DNA of 10,901 bases from NCBI GenBank assembly GCA_036381125.1, contig DASVDK010000366.1, positions 1-10,901 on the forward strand, read 5' to 3'. The translations under genes and the position numbers were made by a program. Each line of letters opens with the position of its first letter. Within the stretch, counting starts at the first letter, position 1. This stretch comes from DASVDK01 sp036381125 [NCBI: Thermodesulfobacteriota bacterium]. GTDB lineage: Bacteria > DASVDK01. Below are positions 1 to 7,796 of this stretch, in pieces. The notes beneath the pieces are model-generated. The model was not told the DNA's origin and ran no database searches. It saw only the letters and a program-made list of their open reading frames with translations.

Positions 1-69
1 GGAGCGGAGCCCGGCTTCGCCGGGCCGGAGCGGAAGCCGGCCGCGAGTCGGTGAAGGAGGCGTGAGATC
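1..69 (+). other. Leader or upstream gene tail with GC hairpin
   Basis: This stretch precedes livM. A perfect 7-bp stem, GCCCGGC (9-15) with GCCGGGC (19-25) around a TTC loop, lies at the left edge, and the octamer ggagcgga occurs twice (1-8 and 27-34). The frame beginning at base 3 is open and ends with TGA at 63-65, so this could be the last 20 codons of the preceding transporter gene; the frame beginning at base 2 is also open, to 73. Too little is visible to choose. GGAGG at 56-60 is the ribosome binding site of livM. Confidence 0.3.
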
Positions 70-1023
70 GTGAAGCGCTGGCGGGAGGGGGCGGTCGTGG
101 CGGCGGCGCTGGTGCTGGTGCTCGCCCTGCCGGCGGTTGCCGGGCGCTTCCAGCAGTACCTCGCCCTCAACGTGCTGCTGCTGGCCCTCTTCGCCCTGTC
201 CTTCAACCTCCTCTTCGGCATGACCGGGCTCCTCTCCTTCGGCCACGCCGCGTTCTACGCGGCCGGCGCCTACGTGACCGGCCTCCTCCTGCGGAGCGAC
301 ACCGTGTCGCTCCTGCCCGCGGTGCTCGCCGGCGCCCTCGCCGCGGGCGTGCTCGCGGCGGCGATCGGGGTCTTCTGCGTGCGGCACACCCACGTCTACT
401 TCTCCATGCTCACGCTCGCCTTCGGGATGATGGTGTACGCGGTCGTCTGGAAGTGGACCGACGTGACGGGGGGCGACGACGGCCTCATCGGCATCCCCCG
501 CGGGCCGCTGGCGGTCGCCGGGGTGGAGCTGGCCAACCTGAACCCGCTGCCGGCCTACTTCCGGTTCGCCGGCGTCCTCGTCGTCCTCGCGATGTACGTG
601 CTCTACCGCGTCTCGGCCTCGCCGTTCGGCCTGGTCCTCAGGGGGATCCGCGAGAACGGCGTCCGCGTGGAGTTCGCGGGGGTGCCGGTGCGCCGCTACG
701 TGCTCCTCGCCTTCGTGCTGGCGGGGCTCTTCGCCGGGCTGGCCGGCGCGCTCGTGGCCCCCCTCGAGCAGACCGTGGCGCCGGCCTCCGCGCACTGGAC
801 GAAGTCGGCCGAGCCGGTCATGGCGACCCTCATCGGCGGGCCGCTGGCCTTCGCCGGCCCCATCGTCGGCGCGGCGGTCTACATCGGCCTCAAGGAGGTC
901 ATCGTCCGCTACACCACCTACTGGCTGCTGGTCTTCGGCGCGGGGCTGCTCGCCATCGTGCTCACCTTCCGAGGCGGGCTCCTCGGCGCCCTGGGCCGGT
1001 TCCGCGGCCGGGGGACGCCATGA
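70..1023 (+). CDS. livM: Branched-chain amino acid ABC transporter permease LivM
   Basis: Inner-membrane permease subunit of a LivFGHMJ-type importer; it pairs with LivH to form the channel for branched-chain amino acids or related small substrates. The 317-residue protein has the length and hydrophobic pattern of the family, with a stretch of transmembrane helices from about residue 8. The family motif NLLFGMTGLLSFGHAAFYAA is at about residues 46-65, the ATPase-contacting loop GIRENGVRVEFAG at about 193-205, and TLIGGPLAFAGPIVGA near 255-270. The GTG start at 70 follows GGAGG (56-60) by 9 nt. Its TGA stop overlaps the ATG of the next gene (ATGA at 1020-1023), so the two are translationally coupled. 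LivH and the periplasmic binding protein should lie upstream, outside the window. The exact substrate cannot be read from the sequence; this family also carries urea, amides and aromatic acids. Confidence 0.93.
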   Translation: MKRWREGAVVAAALVLVLALPAVAGRFQQYLALNVLLLALFALSFNLLFGMTGLLSFGHAAFYAAGAYVTGLLLRSDTVSLLPAVLAGALAAGVLAAAIGVFCVRHTHVYFSMLTLAFGMMVYAVVWKWTDVTGGDDGLIGIPRGPLAVAGVELANLNPLPAYFRFAGVLVVLAMYVLYRVSASPFGLVLRGIRENGVRVEFAGVPVRRYVLLAFVLAGLFAGLAGALVAPLEQTVAPASAHWTKSAEPVMATLIGGPLAFAGPIVGAAVYIGLKEVIVRYTTYWLLVFGAGLLAIVLTFRGGLLGALGRFRGRGTP

Positions 1024-2522
1024 CGGCGCTGCTCGAGGTGGAGGGCCTCGCGAAGTCGTTCGGCGACTTCACGGCGGTGGCCGGCGTCGACCTCGTCCTG
1101 CCGGGCGGCGGCATCACGGCCGTGATCGGCCCGAACGGCGCCGGCAAGACGACCCTCATCAACCTCCTCACCGGCCGGCTCGAGGTCGACCGGGGGGAGA
1201 TCCGCTTCGGCGGCGCGGACGTCACCCGCTGGCCCGCCTCGGCGCGCATCCGGGCCGGCATGGGGCGCGCCTTCCAGGTGACGAGCGTCTTCCCGCGCCT
1301 CCCCGTCGAGGCGAACGTCGCCATCCCGGTCGTGTCGGCCGCGGGCCTCGCCTTCAGGCCCTGGCGTCGCCTCGACCGGCTGCCCGACGTGCGGCGCGAG
1401 GTCGCGCGGCTCCTCGACGAGGTCGGTCTCGGCGACCGCGCGGGCGCGCCGGCGGGGGAGTTGTCGCACGGCGACCAGCGCCTGCTGGAGCTGGCCCTCG
1501 CGCTCGCGACGGGACCACGGCTCATCTTCCTCGACGAGCCGACGGCCGGGATGGCGCCGGGCGAGCGCGAGCGGGTGCTCGCCCGCATCCGCCACCTCGC
1601 CGACGCGGGCGGCCTGACGTTCCTCCTCGTCGAGCACGACATGGACGTCGTCTTCGGCATGGCGAGCCGGATCGTCGTGATGCACCAGGGGCGGGTGATC
1701 GCCGACGGCAGCCCGGAGGCGATCCGGGCCGACGCGCGGGTGCGCGAGGTGTACCTCGGGGAGGCCGACCACGCACCGCTGCGAGAGGCGCCGGCCGCGG
1801 CCGCGGCCGGCGAGGTGCTGCTCGAGGTGGAGCGGCTCGGCGCCGGCTACGGCCTGTCGCAGGTCCTCTCGGACGTCTCGTTCACCGTGCGCCGGGGAGA
1901 GGTCACGGCGCTCCTCGGGCGCAACGGCGTCGGCAAGACGACGACGATGCGGAGCCTCGTGGGGCTCAACGTCCCGTACGCCGGCAGCCGCATCCGGCTG
2001 GCCGGCCGCGACATCGCCGGCCTCGCGCCCGAGAGCATCGCGGCGCTCGGCGTCGGGTACGTGCCGGACGACCGGCGGATCTTCCCCGACCTGAGCGTAC
2101 GGGAGAACCTCCGGTTGCCCCGACTGGCGCTGCGGCAGACCGAAGGCCGGTGGTCCGAGGAGAAGATCGGCGACCTCTTCCCCCCGCTGCGCGCCCTCTG
2201 GGACCGGCAGGGCCGGCACCTCTCGGGCGGCGAGCAGAAGATGCTCGCCATCGGGCGGGCGCTCATGGCCGAGCCGTCGCTGCTCCTCCTCGACGAGCCG
2301 TCCGAGGGGCTCTCGCCGCTGATCGTTGGGCTCCTCGCCGAGGCGCTCGACCGGATCCGCGCCGAAGGGGTGACCATCCTGCTGGCCGACCAGAACCTCC
2401 CGTTTGCCAGGCGGGTGGCCGACCAGGCGCTGGTCATGGAGCGCGGGCGGATCGTCCACGCCGCCCCCATGCCGGAGCTGGCCGCCGACGAGGCCACCCT
2501 GCGTCGCCTGCTGGCGGTCTAG
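1020..2522 (+). CDS. livGF: Fused LivG-LivF double ATPase of branched-chain amino acid ABC transporter
   Basis: A single 500-residue ORF encodes both cytoplasmic ATPases that normally come from separate genes. Domain 1 (about 1-250) is LivG-like: Walker A GPNGAGKTT at 37-45, Q-loop Gln86, signature LSHGDQ 148-153, Walker B LIFLDEP 168-174, switch His206 (VEHD). Domain 2 (about 265-500) is LivF-like: Walker A GRNGVGKTT 300-308, signature LSGGEQ 401-406, Walker B LLLLDEP 421-427. Gln458 (ADQN) stands where LivG has the switch histidine, which is usual for LivF (EQN). The join is an acidic and alanine-rich linker, about 248-266, encoded by a CCGCGG-type simple repeat (1793-1810). No stop lies between the domains; a GTG at 1815 (residue 266) could in principle allow internal initiation of LivF. 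The ATG at 1020 overlaps the livM stop. LivG and LivF normally heterodimerise, so a fusion is mechanically reasonable. A sequencing indel that removed a stop cannot be excluded, but both domains are complete and in frame. Confidence 0.9.
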   Translation: MTALLEVEGLAKSFGDFTAVAGVDLVLPGGGITAVIGPNGAGKTTLINLLTGRLEVDRGEIRFGGADVTRWPASARIRAGMGRAFQVTSVFPRLPVEANVAIPVVSAAGLAFRPWRRLDRLPDVRREVARLLDEVGLGDRAGAPAGELSHGDQRLLELALALATGPRLIFLDEPTAGMAPGERERVLARIRHLADAGGLTFLLVEHDMDVVFGMASRIVVMHQGRVIADGSPEAIRADARVREVYLGEADHAPLREAPAAAAAGEVLLEVERLGAGYGLSQVLSDVSFTVRRGEVTALLGRNGVGKTTTMRSLVGLNVPYAGSRIRLAGRDIAGLAPESIAALGVGYVPDDRRIFPDLSVRENLRLPRLALRQTEGRWSEEKIGDLFPPLRALWDRQGRHLSGGEQKMLAIGRALMAEPSLLLLDEPSEGLSPLIVGLLAEALDRIRAEGVTILLADQNLPFARRVADQALVMERGRIVHAAPMPELAADEATLRRLLAV

Positions 2523-2713
2523 ACGCTCGACCTCGCCGTCGCCGTTCGTGCCGGCGGCTCGCGATGCGGCTCGCCCGCGAGTCGCGCCCCGGCCGGCAGG
2601 CGCGCCACGTCGTCAGGTACTTCGACCTCCCCTGCTCGGCGGGGCCCCCGGCGCGCCCACCGGCCCCCAGCCCTCGACCGCCGTTGCGCAGCGGGTCCGC
2701 ATGCCCGCCGGCC
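2523..2713. other. Convergent intergenic region, livGF / SRPBCC gene
   Basis: This 191-bp gap separates two genes that point at each other. It holds several GC hairpins, for example CTCGCG (2558-2563) with CGCGAG (2576-2581) and GCGGG (2691-2695) with CCCGC (2704-2708), the latter just beyond the stop of the minus-strand gene. None is followed by a T-tract on either strand, so no intrinsic terminator can be claimed. No convincing coding sequence is seen. Confidence 0.4.
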
Positions 2714-3187
2714 CTACGCGCCCGCGCTCGCAGCCGCCGCGAAGGCCTCCAGTCCCTTGCCCCAACCGGAGTCGAGGGCGGCGCGAAGCGCTCCGGCCTG
2801 CTCGCCGAACCGCTCGAGGTTGCGATGCGTAAGCTCGACGCGCGTGCCGTCCGTCCCGTCCGGGACGAAGCGCACCTCGAGTTCGGTGACGAAGCCGGGG
2901 TCGAAGCGCCACCGAGCGTCGATCTGCCAGGCGAGCAGGATGCGAGTCGGCGGCTCCCAGGCGAGGACGCGGCCCCAGTCGCACTCGGTGCCGTCGGCGC
3001 CTCGCTCGAACCAGCGTCCGCCCTCGTGCGGCTCCACGACGATCGCCGTCCGGGGCGAGGCGAGGAGCGTGTTCTCGACCGGCCACCAGCGGTGCATGCC
3101 CGCCGTGAAGACCTCGAAGGCTCGCCGAGGCGCGACTCCGACACGAAGGCTCTTGCGAATGGGCTCGGGGGTGGTGGTGGACGTCAT
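2714..3187 (-). CDS. AHSA1/SRPBCC-domain protein
   Basis: A 157-residue protein of the SRPBCC (START/Bet v1-like) superfamily, AHSA1 branch. Family marks are visible: the N-terminal strand IRKSLRVGVAPRRAFEVFT (about 10-28), then MHRWWPVEN, the GGRWFER turn (about 56-62), WGRVLAWEPPTRILLAWQI (71-89), the VELTHRNLERFG segment (about 116-127) and a long C-terminal helix ending near GWGKGLEAF. These domains form a hydrophobic pocket; the ligand here is unknown. The ATG (3187-3185) overlaps the stop of the upstream ArsR-type gene by four bases, so the pair is one transcription and translation unit. ArsR plus AHSA1 pairs are a common bacterial arrangement, but the physiological role is usually unknown. 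Nothing suggests a true Hsp90 co-chaperone function. Confidence 0.85.
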   Translation of the reverse strand: MTSTTTPEPIRKSLRVGVAPRRAFEVFTAGMHRWWPVENTLLASPRTAIVVEPHEGGRWFERGADGTECDWGRVLAWEPPTRILLAWQIDARWRFDPGFVTELEVRFVPDGTDGTRVELTHRNLERFGEQAGALRAALDSGWGKGLEAFAAAASAGA

Positions 3188-3501
3188 CCGTTCTCCCTCC
3201 CGTCAGCTTCGGCTTCGGCCTTGAAGGCCTCCAGGGTGCGATCCCAGAACCGGTCGAGCCAGGCACGGACCGCCGTGAGCCCTGCCGGGTCGATCCGGTA
3301 GATGCGCCTGGCGCCCTCCGCACGATCGGTCACCAGGCCAGCGGCTTTCAGAACGGCGAGGTGCTGCGAAACGGCCGGCCGACTCACCGGCAGGCCGCGT
3401 GCCAGCTCGCCGACCGCTTGCGGGCCGCTCGCCAGCCGCTCGAAGACGAGGCGGCGAGTCGGATCGGCGAGGGCCGAGAGCGCACGCTGCATGTCAGTCA
3501 T
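3184..3501 (-). CDS. ArsR-family HTH transcriptional regulator
   Basis: A 105-residue winged helix-turn-helix repressor. The family start (QRALSALADPTRRLVFERLA, about 5-24) is followed by the recognition helix region PVSRPAVSQHLAVLKAAGLV (about 38-57) and the wing (DRAEGARRIYRID, 59-71). No cysteine occurs in the protein, so the classical metal-thiolate site of ArsR/SmtB is absent. This fits the metal-independent subgroup that accompanies SRPBCC-domain genes. The ATG at 3501 is only about six bases from the predicted -10, and neither it nor the alternative ATG at residue 4 (3492) has a visible Shine-Dalgarno sequence. It probably represses its own two-gene operon through the inverted repeat upstream. 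The signal it senses is unknown. Confidence 0.88.
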   Translation of the reverse strand: MTDMQRALSALADPTRRLVFERLASGPQAVGELARGLPVSRPAVSQHLAVLKAAGLVTDRAEGARRIYRIDPAGLTAVRAWLDRFWDRTLEAFKAEAEADGRENG

Positions 3502-3506
3502 GACTT

Positions 3507-3535
3507 ACCGTAATCGATTGCTTACGAGATGTCAA
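3507..3535 (-). promoter_or_regulatory. Predicted sigma70-type promoter of the arsR-SRPBCC operon
   Basis: On the minus strand a perfect -35 box TTGACA (3535-3530) is followed after 17 nt by TACGGT (3512-3507) as a weaker -10 (3 of 6 matches). Transcription would start at or next to the ATG at 3501, which suggests a leaderless message. The stretch is much more AT-rich than its surroundings. Confidence 0.6.
3509..3526. promoter_or_regulatory. Probable ArsR-type operator (inverted repeat)
   Basis: The sequence holds the arms CGTAA (3509-3513) and TTACG (3522-3526) separated by 8 bp, with an AATCGATT palindrome (3512-3519) inside. It lies between and over the -35 and -10 elements of the arsR promoter, where a bound dimer would block RNA polymerase. 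This is the usual placement for autoregulation by ArsR proteins; binding itself is inferred. Confidence 0.6.
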
Positions 3536-3556
3536 CGCTTAGGCTCGTCCTCGCTC

Positions 3557-3585
3557 TTGTGCCCCTCATGGCTCAAATGTATACT
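3557..3585 (+). promoter_or_regulatory. Predicted recA promoter
   Basis: A good -10 box TATACT (3580-3585) is preceded at 17 nt by TTGTGC (3557-3562) as a weak -35. It would start transcription near 3592, about 24 nt before the recA ATG. No LexA box of the common types (CTGT-N8-ACAG, GAAC-N4-GTTC, or GTTC-N7-GTTC) is visible between 3502 and 3615, so SOS control by a known LexA type is not supported by the sequence. Confidence 0.55.
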
Positions 3586-3615
3586 GCTCGAAATCCCAGG
3601 TAGCGGAGGAGCGCC

Positions 3616-4710
<1,095 letters not shown>

Positions 4711-4795
4711 CAGGGCTGTGCGGGGCCGATGGGCCTCGCCAGATCGATGACATGTCGGGGACGGGGATGGTCGTTCGAAGGAGCAAGGGGCAACC

Positions 4796-5971
4796 ATGGA
4801 GCTGAACGACATCCTCAAGATGGCGGTGCAGGGCAAGGCGTCCGACGTCCACGTCAAGGTCGGCGTGCCGCCCATCTTTCGCGTGAACGGCGCGCTGGCG
4901 CCCATGAAGGGCGCGGAGCGGCTGACGCCGGAGGTCATCAGCAAGATGGCCTTCGGCATCATGAACGCGCAGCAGAAGGAGAAGTTCGCCCGGGACAACG
5001 AGTGCGACCTGGCGTACGGCGTGCCGGGGCTCGGGCGCTTCCGCGTCAACGTGTTCCAGCAGCGCGGCACGGTCGGGATGGTGCTGCGCGCGATCCCGTT
5101 CGGCACCCAGACGATCGAGCAGCTCCTCCTGCCCAGGGTCATCGAGAAGATCGCCATGGAGCAGCGGGGGCTGGTCCTCGTGACCGGCACCACCGGGTCC
5201 GGCAAGTCGACGACGCTCGCCGCGATGATCGACCACATCAACTCGAACCGCACGGCGCACATCGTGACGATCGAGGACCCGATCGAGTTCCTCCACCGCG
5301 ACAAGAAGAGCATCGTCAACCAGCGCGAGGTCGGCTTCGACACGAAGGGCTTCGCCAACGCCCTGCGCGCCGCCCTCCGCCAGGACCCCGACGTGATCCT
5401 CGTGGGCGAGATGCGCGACGCCGAGACGATCGAGACCGCGCTCACGGCGGCCGAGACGGGCCACCTGGTCATGTCGACCCTGCACACGATCGACGCGACC
5501 GAGACGATCAACCGCATCATCTCCGTCTTCCCGGTGCACCAGCAGAAGCAGGTCCGGCTGCAGCTCGCGGGCATCATCAAGGGGATCATCTCGCAGCGCC
5601 TCTGCCCCCGAGCCGACGGCAAGGGGCGGGTGCCGGCGGTGGAGGTGCTCGTCTCGACCGCGCGCGTGCGGGAGTGCATCGAGGAGCCGGAGAAGACCAA
5701 GGAGCTGCGCGACGCCATCTCGCAGGGGGTTGTATCCTACGGGATGCAGACCTTCGACCAGTCGCTCATGGGGCTCTACAAGCAGAACCTCATCACGTAC
5801 GAGGAGGCCCTGCGGCAGAGCAGCAACCCGGACGACTTCGCGCTGAAGGTGAAGGGCATCTCCTCGACGAGCGATTCGACGTGGGACCAGTTCGAGAAGG
5901 CGGGAGGCGACGGCAAGGGGGCGGGCACGACCAGGCTCGGCGACCTGACGCTCGAGCGGTTCTCCAGGTAG
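4796..5971 (+). CDS. pilT: Type IV pilus retraction ATPase PilT
   Basis: Cytoplasmic hexameric ATPase of the PilT/GspE superfamily that drives type IV pilus retraction in twitching motility and DNA uptake. The 391-residue protein has the N-terminal PAS-like domain (SDVHVKVGVPPIFRVNG, 16-32) and Walker A GTTGSGKST (131-139). The Asp box TIEDPIEF (158-165) carries the acidic residues, followed by Walker B DVILVGE (199-205) and the His box GHLVMSTLHT (222-231). The retraction-type segment ELRDAISQG (303-311) corresponds to the AIRNLIRE region of PilT. It is somewhat longer than the ~345-residue gammaproteobacterial form owing to a polar tail (about 353-391). The ATG is preceded by AAGGAG (4778-4783, 12 nt away) and AGGGG (4786-4790, 5 nt away). 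It may be read from the recA promoter; no separate promoter or terminator is evident in the 85-bp gap. No other pilus gene is present in the window. Confidence 0.95.
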   Translation: MELNDILKMAVQGKASDVHVKVGVPPIFRVNGALAPMKGAERLTPEVISKMAFGIMNAQQKEKFARDNECDLAYGVPGLGRFRVNVFQQRGTVGMVLRAIPFGTQTIEQLLLPRVIEKIAMEQRGLVLVTGTTGSGKSTTLAAMIDHINSNRTAHIVTIEDPIEFLHRDKKSIVNQREVGFDTKGFANALRAALRQDPDVILVGEMRDAETIETALTAAETGHLVMSTLHTIDATETINRIISVFPVHQQKQVRLQLAGIIKGIISQRLCPRADGKGRVPAVEVLVSTARVRECIEEPEKTKELRDAISQGVVSYGMQTFDQSLMGLYKQNLITYEEALRQSSNPDDFALKVKGISSTSDSTWDQFEKAGGDGKGAGTTRLGDLTLERFSR

Positions 5972-6471
5972 CGCCGGGCGGCGGCGCGGCCGCCGAGCCG
6001 GCGCAGGCGGCGTTCGAGGCGGCATGTCGCAGCCTGGCGGCCAGGCGCCAGACGCGCGCGGAGCTGGCGCGCAAGCTCGCCCGCAAGGGGTTCGCGGCCG
6101 AGGTCGCCGACGCGGCGCTCGACCGGGCGGCCCGGCTCGGCTTCCTCGACGACGCCGGGCTCGCGGCCGACCAGGTCAGGGCGCTCGCCGAGGGGCGCCT
6201 CTACGGGCGCCGCCGGATCGCGCAGACCCTTGCCGCCCGCGGCCTCTCCCGCGAGACCATCGCCTCGGCGCTCGACGCCGCGTCCCCCGACGATCCCGCC
6301 GCCGAGGTCGCGCGGGCGCGCGAGGCGCTCGCCCGGGCCGGCCGCGTGCCGGCGCCCGGCGACCGCGACGCCCGGCGCCGCGCGGCGCAGTACCTCGCCC
6401 GCCGCGGCTTCGACTGGGACACCGTCGAGGCGGCGCTCGGCGGCGCCGACGACATGGACGGCGGCGCGTGA
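5881..6471 (+). CDS. recX: Regulatory protein RecX (start uncertain)
   Basis: RecX binds RecA filaments and limits their extension and activity. The clear domain runs from about 6013 to 6450 and shows the three tandem three-helix repeats of the family: RRQTRAELARKLARKGF, then LGFLDDAGLAADQV and YGRRRIAQTLAARGLSRETI, and finally the third unit ending AAQYLARRGFDWDTVEAALG. The only standard start codon in frame that leaves the domain intact is GTG at 5881, giving 196 residues and a 91-bp overlap with pilT. This start has no good Shine-Dalgarno sequence, and the first ~40 residues are an arginine/glycine-rich shadow of pilT. Translation may really begin near the pilT stop (5969-5971) at a rare codon, giving about 160 residues, the usual RecX length. 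The TGA overlaps the GTG of the next gene (GTGA, 6468-6471). Confidence 0.82.
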   Translation: MGPVREGGRRRQGGGHDQARRPDARAVLQVAPGGGAAAEPAQAAFEAACRSLAARRQTRAELARKLARKGFAAEVADAALDRAARLGFLDDAGLAADQVRALAEGRLYGRRRIAQTLAARGLSRETIASALDAASPDDPAAEVARAREALARAGRVPAPGDRDARRRAAQYLARRGFDWDTVEAALGGADDMDGGA

Positions 6472-7601
6472 GCCCCTCCACGCTGGTCCCGACCGACGCC
6501 CGCCCCTTCCTGCGAGACCTCAACGCCCGCGGGGCCGCCCGCCGCCTCCAGGGGCTCCTGCGCCTTTCGGAGCACGGCGACTGGACCCTGCAGGGGCTGG
6601 TCGAACCCCACCTCCACGACGACGACCGGGATGTCCGCATCGCCGCGCGGCTCGCCCTGCGCGCGATCGGCGACCGGCGCTTCGCCCCCCTCGCCCTGGC
6701 CGGCCTCGACGACGAGGACCCGGCGCTGCGCGGCGCCTCGGCCGCGCTGCTCGCCGCCCTGGGGCCGTCGCCGGACGAAGCCGACCGCCTCCTCGCGCGG
6801 GCGGACGACCCCGACTTCGAGGTCGTGCGGGCGCTGCGCAGCCTGGCGCGGCGGCCGACCGGGACGCTGCCGCGCCGGCTCGCCGCCTGGCTGCCCGGCG
6901 CGCTCGCCTCGCCGGCGCCGGCCGTTCGCCGCACCGCCGCCCTGCTGCTCGAGGCGGCGCCGGACGCCGCGCACCGGCAGGCCCTCGAGGCGCTGCGCGG
7001 AGACCTCGCCCCGGCGCCCTTCGCCACGTCGGCCCTCGACGCGTGGCGCGCGGAGCGGGGGCTTCCGGCCGAGCCGGACCCGGCCGCCGGGGTCGCCACG
7101 GTGGCCGAGGCGGCCGGCCGCGCGCTCGCGGCGCTCGCGCGGCGGCCGGCGGACGCCCCGCGAGCGACGCGGTACGGCTGGGAGGTGCTCTTCGCCTACC
7201 GGCGGCTGCCGCCCGCGCGGGACGTCGCGGCCGGGACCTGGCCGGGGCTCGATCCCGAGGCGCTCGACGTGACGGGGACGATGAACCCGGCCGGACGTCA
7301 CTGGACGGCGGCGCGCATGGTCCCGCGGGCGCGCGGCGGCGCCTCGGCCGTCTGGGTGCGCGTCGTGCGCCGCGACGCCTGCGTGACCGGGCGGCTCGCC
7401 TTCGAGCCGGACCACCGGCTCCCCACGCTCGAGGCGCTCGACGCGAAGCTGGCCGCCCGCCCGGGCGCCGACGCCGTGCTGCTGGTCGACGTGACCGACG
7501 GCGCGGGCCGGCGCGCCGACGCCGACCGCGCCGCCGAGTGGCTCGCCTCGGCCGTCGCCGGGCTGGCCACCGGGCCGTGGGTGTGGGAGCCCGGGGCATG
7601 A
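6468..7601 (+). CDS. HEAT-repeat-like protein of unknown function
   Basis: A 377-residue, probably cytoplasmic protein with no signal peptide. The N-terminal ~195 residues form helical repeats of HEAT/PBS-lyase type: VEPHLHDDDRDVRIAARLALRAIGD (about 45-69), FAPLALAGLDDEDPALRGASAALLAALG (72-99), and less regular units to about 195, with the recurrent D-x-x-x-x-V/L-R-x-A-A pattern. The C-terminal part (about 205-377) is different, includes GWEVLFAYRRLPPARD (237-252) and a strand-rich tail ending VWEPGA, and matches no family I recognise. The GTG at 6468 overlaps the recX stop by four bases, and its own TGA overlaps the ATG of the next gene. Close coupling to a membrane protein and a sensor kinase suggests a scaffold or signalling role, but that is inference. 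Confidence 0.75.
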   Translation: MSPSTLVPTDARPFLRDLNARGAARRLQGLLRLSEHGDWTLQGLVEPHLHDDDRDVRIAARLALRAIGDRRFAPLALAGLDDEDPALRGASAALLAALGPSPDEADRLLARADDPDFEVVRALRSLARRPTGTLPRRLAAWLPGALASPAPAVRRTAALLLEAAPDAAHRQALEALRGDLAPAPFATSALDAWRAERGLPAEPDPAAGVATVAEAAGRALAALARRPADAPRATRYGWEVLFAYRRLPPARDVAAGTWPGLDPEALDVTGTMNPAGRHWTAARMVPRARGGASAVWVRVVRRDACVTGRLAFEPDHRLPTLEALDAKLAARPGADAVLLVDVTDGAGRRADADRAAEWLASAVAGLATGPWVWEPGA

Positions 7602-7795
7602 CGGCACGCCGCTGGACGCCCGGACGCGAGGTCGCCGCCTGGGCGCGCGCCGCGCGCGGCGTCGCCGTGACCCTCGCCCTGGCCGCGGCGGCGCTGGTGG
7701 TGCTGCGCGTGGCCGGCCTGCGCGGCCTGCTCGTCGCCGCCGCGGCGGGCGCCCTCGTCTGGTGGCTCTCCCGCCTCGGCCGGTCGGGGCGCTGA
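7598..7795 (+). CDS. Small membrane protein, 65 residues
   Basis: A 65-residue protein with a short basic N-terminus (MTARRWTPGREVAAWARAAR) followed by two hydrophobic segments (about 21-38 and 43-57), separated by a short LRG turn, and a basic end (RLGRSGR). By the positive-inside rule both ends would be cytoplasmic, forming a hairpin in the inner membrane. It overlaps the upstream HEAT-like gene (ATGA) and ends one base before the kinase GTG, which supports its being a real gene. No family is recognised. It could be an accessory subunit of the kinase, but nothing proves this. Confidence 0.6.
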   Translation: MTARRWTPGREVAAWARAARGVAVTLALAAAALVVLRVAGLRGLLVAAAAGALVWWLSRLGRSGR

Positions 7796-7796
7796 C

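Noticed and set aside
918-2459. Long minus-strand open frame opposite livGF (513 codons)
   Set aside because: Composition is that of an antisense shadow in GC-rich DNA (rich in R, P, H, E, with no domain), and the plus strand carries clear ATPase motifs.
2523-2713. Intrinsic terminator between livGF and the SRPBCC gene
   Set aside because: Hairpins are present but short, and none has a following T-tract on either strand.
3502-3615. SOS/LexA box upstream of recA
   Set aside because: No CTGT-N8-ACAG, GAAC-N4-GTTC or GTTC-N7-GTTC pattern is present; the only inverted repeat belongs to the divergent arsR promoter.
4711-4795. Terminator or independent promoter between recA and pilT
   Set aside because: Only weak inverted repeats and no convincing -35/-10 pair are visible.
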